NCBI GenBank assembly: GCA_004322135.1
Contig: SCSG01000004.1
Location: 62,001-126,000, forward strand
Source: Burkholderiaceae bacterium
GTDB taxonomy: Bacteria; Pseudomonadota; Gammaproteobacteria; Burkholderiales; Burkholderiaceae_B
Length of the DNA stretch: 64,000 bases
Direction of reading: 5' to 3'
Part shown: positions 30,645 through 39,233 of the stretch, in pieces
Numbering within the stretch: position 1 is the stretch's first letter
Layout of the letters: each line of letters begins with the position of its first letter
Notes under the pieces: model-generated
The model's database searches: none
What the model was told of the DNA's origin: nothing
What the model saw: only the letters and a program-made list of their open reading frames with translations
Translations under genes and position numbers: made by a program

Positions 30645-31772
30645 CTAGCGGCCACGCGGGTTGGTGCGCGGTCGCTCGCCCACTTTCACCTTAAGATGCA
30701 ACTGCCTGCCACCGCGCAGGACATCCATTTCGACCGTGCGGCCTGGCGTCAGTTGCGCAATCTGATTCAAAAAGCTCAGGGTGTCTTGCACAGGCATCTT
30801 GTCGATCTTGAGCACAATGTCGCCCACACGCGCACCACTATTCCATGCGGGCCCATCCTTGAGCACATCGGCAATAATTACGCCCGCCTGCCGGCCCAGA
30901 CGGAAAGCCTGAGCCAGCTCTGGCGTAATATCCTGCGGCTCGATGCCCAGCCAGCCACGCGTCACCTTACCCGTTGTAATGATCTGTTCCATGATGGTGT
31001 GAGCCGCAGCGGCAGGAATCGCAAAGCCAATGCCCAACGAGCCGCCCGACTCGGAATAAATGGCAGTATTGATGCCCACCAGATAGCCCGATGCATCAAC
31101 CAGCGCCCCACCCGAATTGCCGGGATTGATCGCGGCGTCAGTCTGAATGAAGTTCTCGTACGTGTTGATGCCAAGGCGGTTGCGGCCTAGCGCCGATACA
31201 ATCCCCATCGTCGTGGTCTGCCCCACACCGAACGGATTACCAATGGCCAGAACCACGTCGCCCACCCGCAGCACGTGCTTGTCGCTGAACTTGATGCTGA
31301 CAAGGTCGGGCAGCTTGACTCGAAGTACTGCCAGATCGCTGTCGGGGTCAGCGCCCACCAGTTCGGCCGCGGCCTGACGCCCGTCATACAATGCCACTTG
31401 TATGGCGTCGGCTGCGGCAATGACATGGTAGTTCGTCAAAATATAGCCATCGCTGCGTACAATGACGCCCGACCCGAGCGTCGTAGCCTTTCTGTGGCGG
31501 GTCAACCCCGGAATATTGCCGAACAGCCGCGCCAAGTCGGGGTCGTTGAGCAAGGGCGCCACCGGCTCGCTCACCTGCTTGGTGGTGTAAACGTTAACTA
31601 CCGAAGGCGCCGCAAGTTCTACCGCGTGCGCGTACGACTGCGGTGCCGCGGCAGACACGACCGGGACCGTGCGGCTGGACCGAAGCCAATCGGGACGCAA
31701 GGTAGTCACGACAAACAATACTCCCAGACACACCGTGACAGCCTGGGCAAACAAAAGCCAAAATCGACGCAT
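30645..31772 (-). CDS. HtrA/DegQ-family periplasmic serine protease
   Basis: A 375-residue trypsin-like protease with one PDZ domain. The N-terminus is a membrane anchor or signal (FWLLFAQAVTVCLGVLFVV). The triad is His116 in TNYHV, Asp146 in DPDSDLAVL and Ser220 in NPGNSGGAL. The PDZ domain covers about residues 275-365 (RGWLGIEPQDITPELAQAF). The single PDZ and anchor resemble DegS, but a housekeeping quality-control role is equally possible. The ATG at 31772 is chosen over an in-frame start 13 codons upstream. It is divergent from the Nif3-like gene with only 18 bases between the starts. Confidence 0.93.
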   Translation of the reverse strand: MRRFWLLFAQAVTVCLGVLFVVTTLRPDWLRSSRTVPVVSAAAPQSYAHAVELAAPSVVNVYTTKQVSEPVAPLLNDPDLARLFGNIPGLTRHRKATTLGSGVIVRSDGYILTNYHVIAAADAIQVALYDGRQAAAELVGADPDSDLAVLRVKLPDLVSIKFSDKHVLRVGDVVLAIGNPFGVGQTTTMGIVSALGRNRLGINTYENFIQTDAAINPGNSGGALVDASGYLVGINTAIYSESGGSLGIGFAIPAAAAHTIMEQIITTGKVTRGWLGIEPQDITPELAQAFRLGRQAGVIIADVLKDGPAWNSGARVGDIVLKIDKMPVQDTLSFLNQIAQLTPGRTVEMDVLRGGRQLHLKVKVGERPRTNPRGR

Positions 31773-31790
31773 AGGACTCGAGGTAAAAAA

Positions 31791-32567
31791 ATGAATCAGG
31801 TTTCGACACACGATCTCGCCAGTTGGCTGACCACCACCTTACAGCCACAGCGTTTTCGCGACTACTGCCCAAACGGACTACAAGTGGAGGGCAAAAGCAC
31901 ACTACGCCGCATCGTCACCGGCGTCACCGCATCGCAGGCACTGCTCGAGGCAGCACTCTCGCGCGGCGCCGATGCCATCGTAGTACATCACGGCTGGTTC
32001 TGGAAGAACGAAGACCCCTGCGTACGCGGCACGAAGCGTCGCCGCCTGGCACTGACGCTGGCAAACGAATTGAACGTCTTTGCCTACCACCTGCCGCTGG
32101 ACGCGCACCCTACACTGGGCAATAACGCACAACTGGCCCGTGTGCTGGGTTTCGTGCCAGACCGCGATGCCGCCGGAGCCCCCATCACGTGCGGGCCCGA
32201 CGGCCTTGTCTGGCTGGGCCACTGGCCCCAGGCCGGCACCCTGGATGAACTTGGCAGGCTCGTGCACGACCGCCTACAACGTGAGCCCCTGGTCGTCGGA
32301 GCCCCTGAGCAAGCGGCGCACCGCATTGCATGGTGCACGGGCGCTGCCCAGGGCATGCTGCAGGCGGCCATTGACGCGGGCGCACAGGCCTACATAACCG
32401 GCGAGGCGTCGGAACCCACGTTCCATTTGGCCACTGAAGCCCAATGCGGCTTTCTGGCCGCAGGACACCATGCCACCGAACGCTATGGCGTGCAGGCGCT
32501 GGGCGAGACCATTGCCCGCGAGTTCGGCGTCCAGGTGGATTTCATCGACCTGGACAACCCCATCTGA
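31791..32567 (+). CDS. Nif3-like dinuclear metal centre protein
   Basis: A 258-residue protein of the Nif3/YbgI family. Metal-binding residues are visible in VVHHGWFWKNE, YHLPLDAHPTLGNNAQLA, ITGEASEPTFHLA and GHHATERYGVQAL. Related proteins are annotated as GTP cyclohydrolase I type 2 or hydrolase-oxidases; the cellular role is not settled. The ATG at 31791 fits MNQVSTHDLASWL. Confidence 0.92.
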   Translation: MNQVSTHDLASWLTTTLQPQRFRDYCPNGLQVEGKSTLRRIVTGVTASQALLEAALSRGADAIVVHHGWFWKNEDPCVRGTKRRRLALTLANELNVFAYHLPLDAHPTLGNNAQLARVLGFVPDRDAAGAPITCGPDGLVWLGHWPQAGTLDELGRLVHDRLQREPLVVGAPEQAAHRIAWCTGAAQGMLQAAIDAGAQAYITGEASEPTFHLATEAQCGFLAAGHHATERYGVQALGETIAREFGVQVDFIDLDNPI

Positions 32568-32576
32568 TTCGTACCG

Positions 32577-33026
32577 CTACTTCTTGAGCAAATCGCGGAT
32601 TTCACGCAGCAGCAGCACGTCATCGGGCGTCACAGCGGGTGCGGCCTTGGCCTCGCCAGCCAGCCTCTTGCGAGCCGAGTTTGCAGCCTTCACCAGGAAG
32701 AACACCACCAGGGCCAGCAAAATGAAGTTGATGAGGATAGTGACAAAGTTACCCCATCCCAGCACGTTCGCCCCAGCCTTGACCATCGCATCGTACGTGC
32801 GGGCACCCGCATAGTTGGCCGGCTCCTTGAGCACCCAGAACAAATTGCTAAAATCGACCTGGCCGCCAAGGATAAAGCTTATGAACGGCATGATGATGTC
32901 CTTGACCAGCGAGTCGATGATCTTGCCGAAAGCCGCGCCAATGATCACGCCAACGGCCAGATCCATCATGTTGCCCTTAACGGCGAACTCCTGGAATTCG
33001 CTGAGAAAACCTTTCACTTTGCTCAT
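32577..33026 (-). CDS. mscL: Large-conductance mechanosensitive channel
   Basis: A 149-residue inner-membrane channel that opens under membrane tension in hypo-osmotic shock. Signatures are [40 protein letters not shown] and the second span [20 protein letters not shown], ending in the charged helix [12 protein letters not shown]. The ATG at 33026, behind AAAGGA, is chosen; an upstream in-frame start would add 37 unrelated residues. It is divergent from petA. Confidence 0.96.
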   Translation of the reverse strand: MSKVKGFLSEFQEFAVKGNMMDLAVGVIIGAAFGKIIDSLVKDIIMPFISFILGGQVDFSNLFWVLKEPANYAGARTYDAMVKAGANVLGWGNFVTILINFILLALVVFFLVKAANSARKRLAGEAKAAPAVTPDDVLLLREIRDLLKK

Positions 33027-33044
33027 GTGTTTATCCTTTAGTCG

Positions 33045-33073
33045 TTCACCCAAAGGCGGGCTAACGGTATAAT
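33045..33073 (+). promoter_or_regulatory. Predicted sigma-70 promoter of petABC
   Basis: TTCACC (33045-33050) and a perfect TATAAT (33068-33073) are separated by 17 bases. The petA start is 77 bases downstream of the -10 box. On the opposite strand a TATTAT with TTGCAC upstream could serve mscL, so the two promoters may overlap face to face. Confidence 0.6.
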
Positions 33074-33149
33074 ACGCGGTTGAAAGATTGTGCAATACAG
33101 TAGAAACGCGAAAAAATGTGCCTGAATGGGCACCCACAAGGATGCAAGA

Positions 33150-33794
33150 ATGAGTCAGGATAATTCATCGATCGGTGGCAGCGTTGCGGTTGATCCCAAC
33201 CTGCCCCCCGATCCCTCGCGGCGCCGATGGGTAACCACGGCCTGTGCAGTCGGCGGTGTTGCCGGCGTTGCCACCGCGGTTCCATTTGTAGGGTCATTCG
33301 CCCCTTCGGAAAAAGCCCGCGCAGCTGGCGCACCCGTAGAAGCCGACATCAGCAATATCCCCGCCGGCCAGATGATCACCGTCGAATGGCGTGGCAAGCC
33401 GGTCTGGATCCTGCATCGCACGGCCGCCCAGCTGGAAGGCATCAAAAAAGACAACTCTGTGGTGGCCGACCCCGACTCCGCGCGGCCCGGCTTCACTCCA
33501 GCATTCGCCAAAAACGAATTCCGCTCGCGCAAGCCCGAGTACCTGGTCGTCATCGGCATCTGTACGCACCTTGGCTGCTCCCCAACCCCCCATCTTGCCC
33601 CCGTGGACGGAGCGGGCCTGCCATCCCCCTGGGAAGGCGGCTTCCTGTGCCCATGCCACGGCTCCATTTTCGACTTATCTGGCCGAGTCTACAAAAACAA
33701 ACCCGCGCCCGATAACCTTGAAGTACCCCCCTATACATTTTCCGCCGACGGCAAACGCATAACCATAGGCGCCGACGACACCAGTAAGGCCTGA
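33150..33794 (+). CDS. petA: Ubiquinol-cytochrome c reductase Rieske iron-sulfur subunit
   Basis: A 214-residue Rieske protein of complex III. The 2Fe-2S ligands are Cys138/His140 in CTHLGC and Cys167/His170 in CPCHGS. The N-terminus has three arginines ([10 protein letters not shown]) before a hydrophobic span, consistent with Tat-dependent insertion. The ATG at 33150 behind AAGGAT is chosen. Confidence 0.97.
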   Translation: MSQDNSSIGGSVAVDPNLPPDPSRRRWVTTACAVGGVAGVATAVPFVGSFAPSEKARAAGAPVEADISNIPAGQMITVEWRGKPVWILHRTAAQLEGIKKDNSVVADPDSARPGFTPAFAKNEFRSRKPEYLVVIGICTHLGCSPTPHLAPVDGAGLPSPWEGGFLCPCHGSIFDLSGRVYKNKPAPDNLEVPPYTFSADGKRITIGADDTSKA

Positions 33795-33860
33795 TGGCCC
33801 AGTTTCACGCAATACACAACGTCGCAAAATACACGCAGTTAGCATAAAGGAACCGTTTCC

Positions 33861-35249
33861 ATGGCTGGCGAGAAAACCGTCGAAACGACAGGATTTTTGG
33901 GATGGATCGATAGGCGCTTTCCGCTTACCGCCCTGTTCAAAGAACACATGTCGGAATATTACGCACCAAAAAATTTCAATTTTTGGTACTTCTTTGGCTC
34001 ATTGGCCCTGCTGGTGCTTGTCATTCAAGTCGTAACAGGTATCTTCCTGGTCATGAACTACAAGCCCGATGCCAACCTGGCGTTCTACTCGGTCGAGTTC
34101 ATCATGCGCGAGGTGTCATGGGGCTGGCTGATCCGCTACATACACTCCACCGGTGCCTCCATGTTCTTCGTGGTCGTGTACCTGCACATGCTGCGCGGCC
34201 TGTTCTACGGCTCGTACCGCAAGCCACGCGAGCTCGTGTGGGTCTTCGGCATGGCCATCTTCCTGAGCCTCATGGGCGAAGCCTTCATGGGCTACCTGCT
34301 GCCTTGGGGTCAGATGTCTTACTGGGGAGCCCAGGTCATTGTCAACCTCTTCTCGGCCATTCCCTTCATCGGCCCCGAACTCTCGCTGTGGATTCGCGGC
34401 GATTACGTCGTGTCCGATGCAACGCTGAACCGCTTCTTCGCCTTCCACGTCATCGCCATTCCGCTGATCCTTATCGGGCTGGTCGTGGCGCACATCATTG
34501 CTCTGCATGAAGTGGGTTCGAACAACCCAGACGGCGTCGAAATCAAGGACGGCCCCAAAGACGCCAATGGCCATCCGGTCGACGGTATCCCGTTCCACCC
34601 CTACTACACCGTGCACGACATCGTGGGCGTGGCCGGCTTCCTCATGATTTTTGCCGCCATCGTCTTCTTCGGCCCTGAAATGGGCGGGTACTTCCTCGAA
34701 TACAACAACTTCATCCCAGCCGATTCACTCAAGACACCACCACACATTGCCCCGGTGTGGTACTTCACGCCTTTCTACGCCATGCTGCGCGCCATTACAT
34801 CCGACTTTACCTGGGTGCTGGCGGCCTGCTCGCTTCTGGGCGCCATCTGGCTGTTCCTCAAGGCCAACATGAAGGGCGTGTGGCGCATCATCGTGCCGCT
34901 CGTGCTCATCATTATCGCCATCCTCATGCGCACCATGGACGCCAAGTTCTGGGGCGTCGTCACCATGGGCGGTTCGGTCGTCGTATTATTCTTCCTGCCA
35001 TGGCTCGACCACTCGCCGGTACGCTCCATCCGCTATCGTCCGGGCTGGCACAAATTCCTGTACGCTGTCCTGATCGTTGTCTTCCTGGTCCTGGGTTTTC
35101 TGGGAACTCAGCCACCCAATCCAACACTCAACGCAATTAGCCAGATCGGAACCCTGATCTATTTCGGCTTCTTCCTGTTGATGCCGGTATGGAGCCGCCT
35201 GGGCACCTTCAAGAAGGTACCCGACCGGATAACGTTTCACGCTCACTAG
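33861..35249 (+). CDS. petB: Ubiquinol-cytochrome c reductase cytochrome b
   Basis: A 462-residue membrane subunit of complex III holding two b hemes and both quinone sites. The heme-ligand helices are seen in HSTGASMFFVVVYLHMLRGL and FFAFHVIAIPLILIGLVVAH. The Qo-site motif appears as DSLKTPPHIAPVWYFTPFYA (PPHI rather than PEWY). It follows petA after 66 bases in the petABC operon. Confidence 0.97.
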   Translation: MAGEKTVETTGFLGWIDRRFPLTALFKEHMSEYYAPKNFNFWYFFGSLALLVLVIQVVTGIFLVMNYKPDANLAFYSVEFIMREVSWGWLIRYIHSTGASMFFVVVYLHMLRGLFYGSYRKPRELVWVFGMAIFLSLMGEAFMGYLLPWGQMSYWGAQVIVNLFSAIPFIGPELSLWIRGDYVVSDATLNRFFAFHVIAIPLILIGLVVAHIIALHEVGSNNPDGVEIKDGPKDANGHPVDGIPFHPYYTVHDIVGVAGFLMIFAAIVFFGPEMGGYFLEYNNFIPADSLKTPPHIAPVWYFTPFYAMLRAITSDFTWVLAACSLLGAIWLFLKANMKGVWRIIVPLVLIIIAILMRTMDAKFWGVVTMGGSVVVLFFLPWLDHSPVRSIRYRPGWHKFLYAVLIVVFLVLGFLGTQPPNPTLNAISQIGTLIYFGFFLLMPVWSRLGTFKKVPDRITFHAH

Positions 35250-35272
35250 CCCACAAGACATACGGAATGATC

Positions 35273-36115
35273 ATGATTAAACAGCTGCTCGGCGCCATAG
35301 CGTTGGCTCTTACATGCTCGGTCACTTTTGCCGAGGGCGGATACACGCTCGATCACGCCCCCGACCGAATCAACAATATGACGTCCTTGCAGAACGGCGC
35401 AAAACTGTTCGTCAACTACTGTCTAAGCTGCCATAGCGCACAAGCCATGCGCTACAACAAGCTCACAGAAATCGGCCTCACCGACGAAGAAATCAAAAAG
35501 AACCTGCTGTTCACCACCGACAAGGTGGGCAACCTCATGACCATCGCCATGCGGGCGTCCGACAGCAAGAAATGGTTCGGCACAACGCCGCCCGACCTCT
35601 CGGTCATGGCGCGCGCCAAGTCCTCCAACTTCGGTCCGTCGGGCGTCGACTACATCTACACGTTCCTGCGCTCGTTCTACCGCGACACCAATACCAAAAC
35701 CGGCTGGAACAACGCCCTGTTCCCCAGCGTGGCCATGCCCAACGTACTATGGCAATTGCAGGGCCCGCGCACATACCACCACGTCGTCATCGACAAGACC
35801 GAAGGCGCCAAGGGCAGCGTCTGGAAGCGCACCACCACCGACTTCGATGCCGACGGCTTCATGCAATCCAAGTCCGAAACGCTGAACAACTATCGCGGTG
35901 AAGCTGTCAATCTGTCCACCTTCACGCCGGCCAACGCCGACCAGACGGCAACGTTTGACAACAACGTGGCAGACCTCAGCAACTTCCTGGGCTGGATGGC
36001 CGAACCCGCACAGTTGACGCGCCGTCGGATGGGCATCTGGGTCCTGCTTTTCCTGGCACTGTTCTTCGTCGTTGCGTGGCGCCTCAATGCCGCTTACTGG
36101 AAAGATGTAAAGTAA
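35273..36115 (+). CDS. petC: Ubiquinol-cytochrome c reductase cytochrome c1
   Basis: A 280-residue exported c-type cytochrome. The signal peptide (MIKQLLGAIALALTCSVTFA) is followed by the heme site CLSCH at 50-54 and a C-terminal anchor (MGIWVLLFLALFFVVAW). The axial Met is probably in VAMPNVLWQLQGP. Two starts, 35267 and 35273, are possible; GGA at 35264-35266 favours 35273. A strong terminator follows. Confidence 0.95.
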   Translation: MIKQLLGAIALALTCSVTFAEGGYTLDHAPDRINNMTSLQNGAKLFVNYCLSCHSAQAMRYNKLTEIGLTDEEIKKNLLFTTDKVGNLMTIAMRASDSKKWFGTTPPDLSVMARAKSSNFGPSGVDYIYTFLRSFYRDTNTKTGWNNALFPSVAMPNVLWQLQGPRTYHHVVIDKTEGAKGSVWKRTTTDFDADGFMQSKSETLNNYRGEAVNLSTFTPANADQTATFDNNVADLSNFLGWMAEPAQLTRRRMGIWVLLFLALFFVVAWRLNAAYWKDVK

Positions 36116-36155
36116 CTTCTTTACTGCAAATGGCGGCCGCGTCGGCCACCGCTCA

Positions 36156-36192
36156 GGAAATAGGCGTAAGAGATACGCCTATTTCCCTTTTT
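36156..36192 (+). terminator. Rho-independent terminator of petABC
   Basis: A 13-base perfect stem, GGAAATAGGCGTA (36156-36168) and TACGCCTATTTCC (36174-36186), closes a five-base loop and is followed by CTTTTTC. It separates petABC from sspA. Confidence 0.9.
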
Positions 36193-36243
36193 CGAGCAGG
36201 GTTCATTTGCTCGCGTTTTCACTATTAGATGGGAAACCTCGCC

Positions 36244-36852
36244 ATGATGGTGCTCTACTCCGGAACAACCTGCCCATTTTCACAGCGCTGTCGTTTCGTG
36301 CTGTTTGAAAAAGGAATGGACTTCGAGATCCGCGATATCGACCTCTACAACAAACCTGAAGACATCGCTGTCATGAACCCGTATGGACAGGTACCCATAT
36401 TGGTCGAACGCGACCTCATCCTGTACGAATCCAACATCATCAACGAATACATCGACGAGCGCTTTCCACACCCGCAGCTCATGCCGGCCGACCCCGTCAT
36501 GCGTGCGCGCACGCGCCTGTTCCTGTATAACTTTGAAAAGGAACTGTTCATCCACGTTTCGGCGCTCGAAAACCGCAACAACCCGGACGAAAAGGTGCTG
36601 GAGGTGGCACGCCAGAATATCCGCGATCGCCTGTCGCAACTTGCCCCGCTGCTGCTTAAGAACAAGTACATGCTGGGCGACGAATTTTCCATGCTGGATG
36701 TCGCGGTCGCGCCACTGCTTTGGCGCCTTGACCACTACGGTATCGAACTGCCCAAAAACGCGGCGCCCATCCAGAAATACGCGGAACGCATTTTCTCGCG
36801 GCCGGCCTACATCGAAGCACTGACGCCGTCCGAAAAAGTCATGCGCCGTTAA
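36244..36852 (+). CDS. sspA: Stringent starvation protein A, GST-like
   Basis: A 202-residue glutathione-S-transferase-fold protein that binds RNA polymerase and activates genes in starvation. The N-terminal thioredoxin-like part starts MVLYSGTTCPFSQRCRFVLF and the C-terminal helical part contains MLGDEFSMLDVAVAPLLWRL. The start at 36244 is supported by GGGAAA seven bases before it; 36229 is the alternative. sspB follows after 51 bases. Confidence 0.93.
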   Translation: MMVLYSGTTCPFSQRCRFVLFEKGMDFEIRDIDLYNKPEDIAVMNPYGQVPILVERDLILYESNIINEYIDERFPHPQLMPADPVMRARTRLFLYNFEKELFIHVSALENRNNPDEKVLEVARQNIRDRLSQLAPLLLKNKYMLGDEFSMLDVAVAPLLWRLDHYGIELPKNAAPIQKYAERIFSRPAYIEALTPSEKVMRR

Positions 36853-36903
36853 CATTCAACTTTAAAATGGGGCGGCTTCACCTAGCGCTCCGCCTTTAAG
36901 CCG

Positions 36904-37356
36904 ATGTCCGCAGAATCTTCGACCAAACCCTATCTAATTCGCGCCCTGCACGAGTGGTGCACCGACAATGGCTACACGCCGCACATCGTGGTCACGGTCG
37001 ATGCCAACACAGTGGTGCCCAGGGCGCACATCCACGACGGGCAAATTACACTGAACATCGGGGCGCTTGCCACCAACCGCCTGGTCATCGGCAATGACTA
37101 TATCGAATTCCAGGCGCGGTTCAGCGGGGTCACCGAACACATCTTCGTACCGGTGGCTGCGGTATCGGCCATTTATGCGCGCGAGACGGGCGCAGGCATG
37201 GGCTTTGAAGTTCAGGAATCAAGTGCCTACCCTGGCAGCAAAGCTCCACCCGAAGCCGAAACTCCCGCGGAAAAGCCGTCCGCCAAGCCCGATACTGACA
37301 ATCCGGACCCTCCTGACGACGACCCCAAGCGCCCTCGCCTGACCATCGTCAAGTGA
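36904..37356 (+). CDS. sspB: ClpXP protease specificity-enhancing factor SspB
   Basis: A 150-residue adaptor that binds ssrA-tagged proteins and delivers them to ClpXP. The substrate-binding domain covers about residues 8-110 (YLIRALHEWCTDNGYTPHI, FSGVTEHIFVPVAAVSAIYA). A flexible acidic/Pro-rich linker follows, and the ClpX-binding tail RPRLTIVK ends the protein. Confidence 0.96.
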   Translation: MSAESSTKPYLIRALHEWCTDNGYTPHIVVTVDANTVVPRAHIHDGQITLNIGALATNRLVIGNDYIEFQARFSGVTEHIFVPVAAVSAIYARETGAGMGFEVQESSAYPGSKAPPEAETPAEKPSAKPDTDNPDPPDDDPKRPRLTIVK

Positions 37357-37434
37357 AAGGCGTGCCCGGAAGCCAGGCCAGAACAGCCCAGCCGCAAAGC
37401 CGGCAGGCCAAAAACCCTGTAGAATATGCCCGTC

Positions 37435-37510
37435 GCCGGTTTAGCTCAGTTGGTAGAGCAGCGCACTTGTAATGCGAAGGTCGAGGGTTCAACTCCTTTA
37501 ACCGGCACCA
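37435..37510 (+). tRNA. tRNA-Thr (anticodon UGU)
   Basis: A complete 76-base cloverleaf with encoded CCA. The acceptor GCCGGTT (37435-37441) pairs with AACCGGC (37500-37506), followed by ACCA. The anticodon loop CTTGTAA gives UGU for Thr, and the T-loop is GGTTCAACTCC-like. The outermost anticodon-stem pair is G-A. A TAGAAT at 37420-37425 is a plausible -10 box. The variable accessory region starts downstream. Confidence 0.97.
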
Positions 37511-37524
37511 ATGAATTCAGGGTA

Positions 37525-37551
37525 CGCCAATCTGCACAGATTGGCGTTTTT
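37525..37551 (+). terminator. Rho-independent terminator of tRNA-Thr
   Basis: CGCCAATCT pairs with AGATTGGCG around a GCAC loop (37525-37546) and is followed by TTTTTGTTTT. It lies 14 bases after the tRNA. Confidence 0.92.
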
Positions 37552-37670
37552 GTTTTCGATTCCGTGTAGCCGGGCTCCGCCCCAACCCTCTGTGAAAACA
37601 AGCTTTTGAAAGCCAAGATGCGGCCTTATACTGTCATTTTTGCTTACAGCCACCTCCTTTAAGGTAGCGG

Positions 37671-39233
37671 ATGCTCAACGACCTCAAAAAAACACTCTGG
37701 GCAACGGCCGACAAGTTGCGCGCCAACATGGACGCCGCCGACTACAAGCACCTGGTGCTGGGCCTAATTTTCATCAAGTACATTTCCGATACGTTTTCCG
37801 CCCACCGGGATGAGCTCGCCCGGCGCTTCGCGGACAAGTCCGATGAGTATGGTCTGCCCGACGCCAGCGCCGATGCGATTGCCGCAGAGCTTGAGGAACG
37901 CGATTATTACAAGGCGGCCAACGTGTTCTGGGTGCCGGGCGAAGCGCGCTGGGAAGCTCTGCGAGCCTCGGCCAAGCAGCCCGGCATTGGCAAACGCATT
38001 GATGACGCCCTGACGCTCATTGAAGCCGAAAACCCCAAGCTTAAGGGCATCCTGGATAAACGCTTCGCGCGGGCGCGATTACCTGAAGGCAAGCTGGGAG
38101 AGCTTGTCGACCTGGTGTCCACCATTGGTTTTGGCGAGAATGCCGGCGCCGCGCGCGATGTGCTGGGCCAGGTGTATGAGTATTTCCTGGGCCAGTTCGC
38201 CAGCGCCGAAGGCAAAAAGGGCGGCCAGTTTTATACGCCCGCCAGCATCGTCAAAACCCTGGTGGCCGTATCAAGTCCCAACCACGGTCAGGTCTACGAC
38301 CCTTGCTGCGGCTCGGGCGGCATGTTTGTGCAATCCGAAAAGTTTATCGAGGCCCATGGCGGCACGATTGGCGACGTCTCCATCTACGGACAGGAGTCCA
38401 ACCCCACGACCTGGCGCTTGGCGGCCATGAATCTGGCCATTCGCGGCATTGACTTCAATCTGGGCCACGAACCCGCCGATACGTTTACCCGTGACCAGCA
38501 CCCTGACCTGCGTGCCGACTTTGTCCTGGCCAATCCGCCGTTCAATATTAGCGACTGGTGGCATGGCAACCTGGAAGGCGATCCGCGCTGGGAGTATGGG
38601 GCTCCGCCACAGGGCAATGCCAATTACGCGTGGTTGCAGCATATCCTGTATCACCTGAAACCCAACGGGCGCGCCGGCATCGTGCTGGCCAATGGCTCCA
38701 TGAGTTCGAGCCAGAATAACGAAGGCGTCATCCGCGCGGCTATGGTTGATGCGGACGTCGTGGAGGTGATGATCGCTCTGCCGGGGCAACTGTTTTTCAA
38801 CACTCAGATTCCGGCCTGCTTGTGGTTCCTGGCCAAGAAGAAGAAACGCAAGGGAGAGGTGTTGTTTATTGACGCCCGCAAACTGGGCACAATGATTTCC
38901 CGTGTGCAGGCGGAATTGGACGATGCGGCCATCCAGCATATTGGCGACACGGTCGCCTCCTGGCGCGGCCACGTCAAGGGAGGCACCGACGTCGCCGATT
39001 ATCAGGACGTGCCCGGTTTCTGCCGCAGCGTGCCGTTGGCCGAGATTGCCCAGCAAGGATATGTGCTCACGCCAGGTCGCTATGTGGGCGCCGAAGAAGT
39101 CGAAGACGATGACGAAGCCTTTGCTGACAAGATGGAGAAGCTAACCGCAAAGCTGGGGGAGCAGATGGCCAAGGGTGCGGAGCTGGATGCGCTCATTCGG
39201 CAAAAGCTGGGAGGGCTGGGGTATGAGCTCTGA
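37671..39233 (+). CDS. hsdM: Type I restriction-modification system, DNA methyltransferase subunit
   Basis: A 520-residue N6-adenine methyltransferase. An N-terminal helical HsdM domain (KHLVLGLIFIKYISDTF) precedes the catalytic domain, with SAM motif I DPCCGSGGMF from residue 210 and the catalytic motif NPPF from residue 288. Size resembles the type IC family. AAGGTAGCGG precedes the ATG. It is first in the hsdM-hsdS-micro-ORF-hsdR operon, whose genes overlap. The operon starts about 160 bases after tRNA-Thr, a common island site. A weak promoter candidate with TATACT at 37627-37632 lies upstream. Confidence 0.96.
   Translation: MLNDLKKTLWATADKLRANMDAADYKHLVLGLIFIKYISDTFSAHRDELARRFADKSDEYGLPDASADAIAAELEERDYYKAANVFWVPGEARWEALRASAKQPGIGKRIDDALTLIEAENPKLKGILDKRFARARLPEGKLGELVDLVSTIGFGENAGAARDVLGQVYEYFLGQFASAEGKKGGQFYTPASIVKTLVAVSSPNHGQVYDPCCGSGGMFVQSEKFIEAHGGTIGDVSIYGQESNPTTWRLAAMNLAIRGIDFNLGHEPADTFTRDQHPDLRADFVLANPPFNISDWWHGNLEGDPRWEYGAPPQGNANYAWLQHILYHLKPNGRAGIVLANGSMSSSQNNEGVIRAAMVDADVVEVMIALPGQLFFNTQIPACLWFLAKKKKRKGEVLFIDARKLGTMISRVQAELDDAAIQHIGDTVASWRGHVKGGTDVADYQDVPGFCRSVPLAEIAQQGYVLTPGRYVGAEEVEDDDEAFADKMEKLTAKLGEQMAKGAELDALIRQKLGGLGYEL

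Noticed and set aside
37461-37482. G-A mismatch at the end of the tRNA-Thr anticodon stem as a sign of a broken tRNA
   Set aside because: All other stems pair, CCA is encoded and a terminator follows; a mismatch at this outer pair is tolerated and, as far as I recall, occurs in related tRNA-Thr genes.
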